64,000 nt of DNA, taken from positions 1-64,000 of the forward strand of contig JAQSDU010000011.1 of the NCBI GenBank assembly GCA_029946065.1, given 5' to 3'. A program made the translations under genes and the position numbers. Positions 60,212-64,000 of this stretch are shown here, piece by piece (positions within the stretch are counted from its first letter, which is position 1; each line of letters starts with the position of its first letter). This stretch comes from Flavobacterium sp. (GTDB lineage: Bacteria > Bacteroidota > Bacteroidia > Flavobacteriales > Flavobacteriaceae). The notes under the pieces were generated by a model that saw only the letters and a list, made by a program, of their open reading frames with translations, searched no databases and was not told where the DNA came from.

Positions 60212-60286
60212 GGGCGATTAGCTCAGTTGGTTCAGAGCACTACCTCGACAAGGTAGGGGTCAACGGTTCGAGCCCGTTATTGCCCA
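60212..60286 (+). tRNA. tRNA-Val (anticodon GAC)
   Basis: 75 bases. Acceptor stem GGGCGAT/ATTGCCC with a G-T pair and discriminator A. The D-arm is identical to that of tRNA-Val(UAC) at 23169. Anticodon loop TCGACAA on a CTACC/GGTAG stem gives GAC (valine). T-arm ACGGTTCGAGCCCGT. No encoded CCA. The two tRNA-Val genes complement each other for valine codons. Confidence 0.94.
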
Positions 60287-60297
60287 CTTATAGAGAA

Positions 60298-60328
60298 AAA
60301 TCCCGTCTTCTTAAAACGGGATTTTTTT
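60298..60328 (+). terminator. terminator after tRNA-Val(GAC)
   Basis: AAATCCCGT and ACGGGATTT arms around CTTCTTAAA, then seven T counting the arm end. Confidence 0.88.
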
Positions 60329-60457
60329 GTATTGTGTTATCTTTCATCGTCAAACCAATGTGGCGGTTTCGGAGACTTGTTAGTGGATCATGCAAAAAAC
60401 CGCTTAAATTTTGCAGAATAGTTCACAATATCTCAAAACCCATATTAGCAAGCGTTT

Positions 60458-61018
60458 CTATAATAAAACCTTGCATTTGAAATAACCATTAGCTTTATTG
60501 CGAAAAAAATGCGCTTTTTCCTTTTTGCTTAAATTTCCACGAACTTCCTCATATTTTCCTTTACCCTCAAAATTGATATAGCCTTCAATAAAATCATCAT
60601 TATTGTTTCTCAAAATTAGTTGCTGCTTTGTTGGTTTAAAAAGAACGTGAGCTGGAGAAATATCATAAGATTGATAAAGAAATGATGTGAATTTATTTTG
60701 TGTTATTTTTATTGTCAATTCATTGAAACAACACACAACGGGTGAATTTAAAACTATCGTAATTGTGTCGTTTTTTTTTATACAGTCACAAAAAAGTAAA
60801 CTATTGTCTAGAAAATCGCCAGAAACAAAACAGTTTGCGTTAATAGGTTTGTTATAATATTCTTCGGATAATATTGAATCTTTTAAAGCTTCTTTTGTAT
60901 AAAACAACTCATTTTCTAATTTTTCATCATAATCGATAGCATTAAACAATTCTGCTTTTTGGGAAAACATGCAGCAGTTACAGATAAATAGGATCAAAAT
61001 TGTTAATACTTTCCTCAT
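60458..61018 (-). CDS. secreted hypothetical protein next to the solitary cassette repeat
   Basis: 186 residues. Signal peptide MRKVLTILILFICNCCMFSQ; the mature part has about five Cys (for example CDCIKK, VVCCFNEL) and no known domain. FYEGYINFEGKGKY-like strands suggest a beta-rich fold. It starts 23 bases from the minus-strand cassette repeat at 61041-61171, in the position of the next cassette's gene. No second repeat follows it. Confidence 0.6.
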   Translation of the reverse strand: MRKVLTILILFICNCCMFSQKAELFNAIDYDEKLENELFYTKEALKDSILSEEYYNKPINANCFVSGDFLDNSLLFCDCIKKNDTITIVLNSPVVCCFNELTIKITQNKFTSFLYQSYDISPAHVLFKPTKQQLILRNNNDDFIEGYINFEGKGKYEEVRGNLSKKEKAHFFRNKANGYFKCKVLL

Positions 61019-61040
61019 GCTTATAGTTTGTTGAAGTGTT

Positions 61041-61171
61041 TGTTAGCGACAAGGGATACCTACAGTTGCGGCAATTCCGGAGCCGAGTGCTTTCGGCAAC
61101 CGGAAACGAAGTTATGGAAAAAAGTAGAACAATTTTGCGTAAAAAGGTCGCGATTTTGCCAAACTCATGTT
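61041..61171 (-). repeat. solitary attC-like cassette repeat 8 (inverted)
   Basis: On the minus strand it starts CAGCTAAC (61176-61169) followed by ATGAGTTTGGCAAAAT, has the core CATAACTTCGTTTCCGG and CCGAAAGCACTCGGCTCCG, then GCCGCAACTGTAGG, as in repeats 2 and 7. The right end reads GTCGCTAAC where GAC-GTT is expected, so the terminal GTT is degenerate. It lies 54 kb from the array, in opposite orientation, between a MarR gene and a hypothetical gene. Confidence 0.82.
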
Positions 61172-61184
61172 AGCTGTAGTGTTT

Positions 61185-61646
61185 TTATTCGGTCTTGTTT
61201 TTGTCAATAAGTTGCACCATATTCTTGTTGAATTGTACAAGTTTAATGTCCAACGAAGCAAAAAAAACAATATCAGCATTTTCTATTTCAATGATTGCTC
61301 TTTGCAAAACTGTTTCTCCGTTATTTGTTAGTCGAATGGTTTTTGCTCTTGTGTCTATTTCGTGTTCTTGTCGGGTTACATATTTCTTTTCTTCTAATGT
61401 CCTAAGAACTTTTGACACCATCATTCTGTCAAAATTTGTTTGATTGGCAATGTCAATTTGCGTTATATTATTGCTGTTGTTTGACAGCCAAGCTAATGCA
61501 CACAACAGAGCAAATTGTGTTTGTGTCAAATCTAATGGGTCTAAAACCTTTTTTTGTTTTCGTTGCCACAACAAAGTAAGTTGTCCGAGTAGATATCCAG
61601 GGCTTTCGTTCGGGCTTTTAAAATTAAATTCAATTTTTTTAGGCAT
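61185..61646 (-). CDS. MarR-family transcriptional regulator
   Basis: 153 residues. Winged HTH: LTQTQFALLCALAWLSNN, ITQIDIANQTNFDRMMVSKV as recognition region, LRTLEEKKYVTRQEHEIDTR as wing, then the C-terminal dimer helices. The DTRAKTIRLTNNG wing tip is typical. It lies 27 bases from the broken reductase gene and is transcribed in the same direction as it and the glyoxalase-family gene. It probably binds the palindrome at 62573-62607. Confidence 0.86.
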   Translation of the reverse strand: MPKKIEFNFKSPNESPGYLLGQLTLLWQRKQKKVLDPLDLTQTQFALLCALAWLSNNSNNITQIDIANQTNFDRMMVSKVLRTLEEKKYVTRQEHEIDTRAKTIRLTNNGETVLQRAIIEIENADIVFFASLDIKLVQFNKNMVQLIDKNKTE

Positions 61647-61673
61647 AATCTTTAAGTAGTATTTGAGTCGATA

Positions 61674-62190
61674 TTACTTATATGTTGCTTGTGAAAACTC
61701 GGATAATGAAGTTGTTTTTCTCCCTAAAACTCTTTCTAAATCATTTGATAGTTGGTCAAATTCTCTGTTAGCGATTGCTAAACTAAAATTGGTAAGTATT
61801 TCGATAATTTGACTTGGTAAACCAAATTTAGTCATTTGTTCTTCAAATTCAATTTTTGTTGGGGAAATATACTGAATAGGTTCATTTACAATTTCAGATA
61901 TTCTTTTAGTAATTTCAGAAAAGGAAATTTGTTCACTGCTATTAAATTCTAATATTTTATTAGAATAGGATGAAGGGGTTAAAAGAATATTTACTTCTGC
62001 TTCTGCTTAGGTACAAAAGAAGTTAGTCCATTTGCTGTTGGTAAATAAATGGTTTTGATTTTTAACAGTTGGCTTTTATCTCCTATCATCATTTCGCAGG
62101 GTTTTCAATTTTGGTTTTCTCTTTTAAAAGGCTAACAACCTTACTTCCTAAACTTCCTGTTGCACCTGTTATTAATATTTTATTGCTCAT
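61674..62190 (-). pseudogene. NmrA-like NAD(P)-binding reductase, broken
   Basis: The 5' piece from ATG at 62190 codes MSNKILITGATGSLGSKVVS, the Rossmann start of NmrA-type (atypical SDR) proteins, and stops after about 33 codons. A 3' piece in another frame codes FNSSEQISFSEITKRISEIV, then TKFGLPSQIIEILTNFSLAI, the C-terminal half of the same family. About 130 central codons are missing. A full-length gene would be about 280 codons. It sits between MarR and the glyoxalase-family gene. Confidence 0.72.
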
Positions 62191-62198
62191 ATCCACTT

Positions 62199-62558
62199 TT
62201 ATTTTGCATTTAAAAAAGTAAGTTTATACCCATCAATGTCCTTTACGTGGAACGCCCTACCAAAAGGCGTTTCTATAATTGGTCCAGCTGTGGCAACTCC
62301 ATTTGTAATGAATTTTTCTTTCAATTCGTCCACATTTTCGTCTATTGCAAACCAAAGTGCTACGCCAATTCCTAATTCTTTTCCTTCAAGTGGTTCAAGA
62401 GGTGTACGAATAGCAAAACTTGCTTGTCCTTTATTGTACTTGAAAACACAAGCTTGTGGGTTAGTGCTATCAATTTCAAACCCTAATTTGTTAGTGTAGA
62501 AGGCTTTTGATGCTTCTAAATCTCTTACTTGAAGAGATGCAAATGTTAATTGTATCAT
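62199..62558 (-). CDS. VOC (glyoxalase/bleomycin-resistance) family protein
   Basis: 119 residues from ATG at 62558 (MIQLTFASLQVRDLEASKAF). The frame is open to 62606, but that extension lies within the palindrome. Two beta-alpha-beta-beta-beta modules: LEASKAFYTNKLGFEI, FAIRTPLEPLE, then VDELKEKFITNGVATAG and GRAFHVKDIDGYKLTFLN at the C-terminus. Metal ligands are not certain. It is likely a single-substrate detoxification or binding protein, regulated by MarR. Confidence 0.82.
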   Translation of the reverse strand: MIQLTFASLQVRDLEASKAFYTNKLGFEIDSTNPQACVFKYNKGQASFAIRTPLEPLEGKELGIGVALWFAIDENVDELKEKFITNGVATAGPIIETPFGRAFHVKDIDGYKLTFLNAK

Positions 62559-62572
62559 TTTATTATTTTTAA

Positions 62573-62607
62573 ATTGTTGTCGCAAATATAATATATGCGA
62601 CAACAAT
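62573..62607 (-). promoter_or_regulatory. palindromic MarR operator over a promoter
   Basis: Arms ATTGTTGTCGCA and TGCGACAACAAT (12 bp, perfect) separated by 11 bases. On the minus strand the spacer includes TATATTTG, a perfect -7 box, with TTTG about 20 bases upstream. A repressor bound here would block the promoter. It lies 15 bases upstream of the glyoxalase-family ATG. Confidence 0.75.
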
Positions 62608-62673
62608 AAACAAATCTTTTTTTACGTTTTTTCTTTAAGTCAATAAAATGATGATTTTTTTGTTGGTGAGGTA

Positions 62674-62691
62674 GGCCGTACCATTACGGCC
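62674..62691. repeat. hairpin between glyoxalase-family and GH30 genes
   Basis: GGCCGTA-CCAT-TACGGCC, a perfect 7-bp stem just past the GH30 stop. No T run follows on either strand, so it is not a standard terminator. It might act as an RNA stabiliser. Confidence 0.4.
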
Positions 62692-62693
62692 AA

Positions 62694-64000
62694 CTACCAA
62701 ATATAAGTGCCAACTGCACCGGCATCTAGTGTCGTTGTCACCCATTTTGAGTTGTATTTGATATTGAATGTCTGTGAGGCACCATCATTCTCAACAATCA
62801 ACACGATTTTTCCCGCGGGTGTCCTAAAGGCAACATTTTGAAGGTTCCCGCTAATATTACTCGCAATTCTTGTAGACCCGGCAGGAACGAATTTAGAAGC
62901 ATGCGCTACAATATAATATCCTACATTTTTGGTATAATTTTCACTGGTTATCACAGTAATAGCGCCCTTACAATCAGCACATCCACCAGTGGTATGCGGA
63001 TTATAGCTGCCGTCATTGGCCAAGTTCCATTCTAATGCGTTTTTGCTCCAATTACGCATAGAACCAATGATTACATTTTTAAGATGCCACTTCAAATCGC
63101 CGCCAAAACTTCCGGTTGATGATGTGTATTGTTCCGTAAAATAAAGATTTTTTGTAGGATGTGCATTATATACCGTCGACATCGCACTAATATCGCCACC
63201 ATACAAATGAAACGCTGATCCATCAATAAAATTATTCGCCGCTGCATCATTCAAAATACTGATCGGATAGGCCGGTTGGTCACAATTATGATCGTAAATG
63301 ATGATCTTTGTCGATAACCCCGCTGTAACTAATGAAGGCCCAAGGTGGTTCTTAATGAAATTACCTTGTTCTGCCGCCGTCATATACATGCTCGGATTAT
63401 TGTTAGGATTCAACGGTTCGTTCTGCGGCGTGATTGCTGTAATATTAATATCTTGCGCTTGCATCGCTTGCAGGTATTTTACGAAATATTGTGCATATAC
63501 ATCATAATATTGTGTTTGCAGACTTCCACCGATGAAGTTATTATTGTCTTTCATCCAAACTGGTGCAGACCAAGGCGTTGCCACGATTTTGATATTTGGA
63601 TTGATAATCAATATTTCCTTTATAAGTGCAATAACGCCAGTCAAATCTGGTGCTAAGTTAAATTCTGATAAATCAGTATCTGTCTGTCCGATTGGCATAT
63701 CGTCGTAGGTAAATGACGTAGCGTTTAAGTCTGATGCACCAATACTGATGCGAATATAACTGATGCCAATCCCATTTGCACTAAAAAGATCCTGCAGTAA
63801 TTCTTGCTTTTTGGTAGCATTCAAAGAATTGATTACTTGTGCACTGCCACCAGTAAGCGTGTAGCCAAAACCGTCGACAGTTTGGAAAGACTGCGAATTG
63901 TCAACATCAATATTGGGGTAAGCATTTGCAGTAGTTGTAAATCCAAGAATAGTAGATTGTTTTGTCAACAATACGGTCTGGTCGCCTTTGGTCAACCAAA
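62694..64000 (-). CDS. GH30 family glycosidase, partial (5' end outside window)
   Basis: At least 433 codons, open to the window edge, so the N-terminus is missing. TIM-barrel GH30: TVDGFGYTLTGGSAQVINSL at the start, acid/base Glu in TPQNEPLNPNNNPSMY, nucleophile Glu in YFTEQYTSSTGSFGG. C-terminal beta-domain (TPAGKIVLIVENDGASQTF, HASKFVPAGSTRI). The TEQYTSSTG form fits the subfamily of bacterial beta-1,6-glucanases and glucosylceramidase-like enzymes. Probably secreted, but the signal is not visible. The TTG at 63995 is not considered a true start. Confidence 0.87.
   Translation of the reverse strand, partial: WLTKGDQTVLLTKQSTILGFTTTANAYPNIDVDNSQSFQTVDGFGYTLTGGSAQVINSLNATKKQELLQDLFSANGIGISYIRISIGASDLNATSFTYDDMPIGQTDTDLSEFNLAPDLTGVIALIKEILIINPNIKIVATPWSAPVWMKDNNNFIGGSLQTQYYDVYAQYFVKYLQAMQAQDINITAITPQNEPLNPNNNPSMYMTAAEQGNFIKNHLGPSLVTAGLSTKIIIYDHNCDQPAYPISILNDAAANNFIDGSAFHLYGGDISAMSTVYNAHPTKNLYFTEQYTSSTGSFGGDLKWHLKNVIIGSMRNWSKNALEWNLANDGSYNPHTTGGCADCKGAITVITSENYTKNVGYYIVAHASKFVPAGSTRIASNISGNLQNVAFRTPAGKIVLIVENDGASQTFNIKYNSKWVTTTLDAGAVGTYIW

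Noticed and set aside
1..64000. CRISPR array, prophage or transposase
   Set aside because: I see no regularly spaced short direct repeats with unique spacers, no phage structural genes and no transposase or integrase frame. The recombinase expected for the cassette array is not in the window.

Overview
The window looks like the chromosome of a Flavobacterium-like member of the Bacteroidota. It is AT-rich, promoters match the Bacteroidota pattern (TTG about 19 bases before TAnnTTTG), there are almost no Shine-Dalgarno sites, and the gene families (DUF6629, DUF4349, GH130, GH30, TSP3-type OmpA) fit the group. There are no rRNA genes, CRISPR arrays, transposases or integrases. There are two tRNA-Val genes.

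Region 1 (1-6.6 kb) is an integron-like cassette array. Seven structured repeats of about 126 bp (one of 162 bp) separate short, mostly single-gene units: an alpha/beta hydrolase, a lipoprotein group, a ParDE toxin-antitoxin pair, a gene-less unit, a DUF6438 lipoprotein, a membrane-anchored GNAT-like protein and a small membrane protein. Each repeat begins with AAC, ends with GTT and folds back on itself. The start of each complete cassette is the reverse complement of its own end over 8-10 bases (one unit has a one-base bulge). This is the logic of attC sites, but the terminal bases are cassette-specific. A solitary, inverted copy lies at 61.0-61.2 kb.

Region 2 (6.6-14 kb) holds toxin-antitoxin and GyrI-like gene remnants, a HEAT-repeat protein, a methionine gamma-lyase-like enzyme with a divergent Lrp regulator, lpdA, and small membrane genes. 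Region 3 (14.4-23 kb) is a TolC/MacB-type efflux operon divergent from an NtrC-type regulator and its kinase, with two operator-like repeats in the gap. Region 4 (23-27 kb) has tRNA-Val(UAC) and a GH31 alpha-xylosidase-like lipoprotein.

Region 5 (27-57 kb) is a stress and low-oxygen island. A FixL-like PAS kinase with the haem-ligand His conserved overlaps a response regulator in which a receiver is fused to a Crp/Fnr (FixK-like) DNA-binding module. Just beyond lie four promoters with one rigid layout: a GTGAY-N4-RTCAC-type dyad, 19 bases, CATTT, 23 bases, CTTTG. They drive two BON-domain genes, a DJ-1/PfpI gene followed by an OmpA gene, and the mlaEFD-DUF6629-ldhA operon. The rest of the island (Dps, YceI, CbpA/CbpM, Usp, a cation ATPase, PAP2, GH130 and a glycosyltransferase) fits a hypoxia/dormancy role resembling the DosR regulon. 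Two large sensory kinases, one a CheB-CheR-PAS fusion, follow.

Region 6 (57-64 kb) carries DUF1801, DUF4258 and alanine dehydrogenase genes, a glycine-zipper lipoprotein, tRNA-Val(GAC), the solitary cassette repeat, a MarR regulator, a broken NmrA-type reductase, a glyoxalase-family gene under a 12-bp-arm palindrome, and the 3' part of a GH30 glycosidase that runs off the window.
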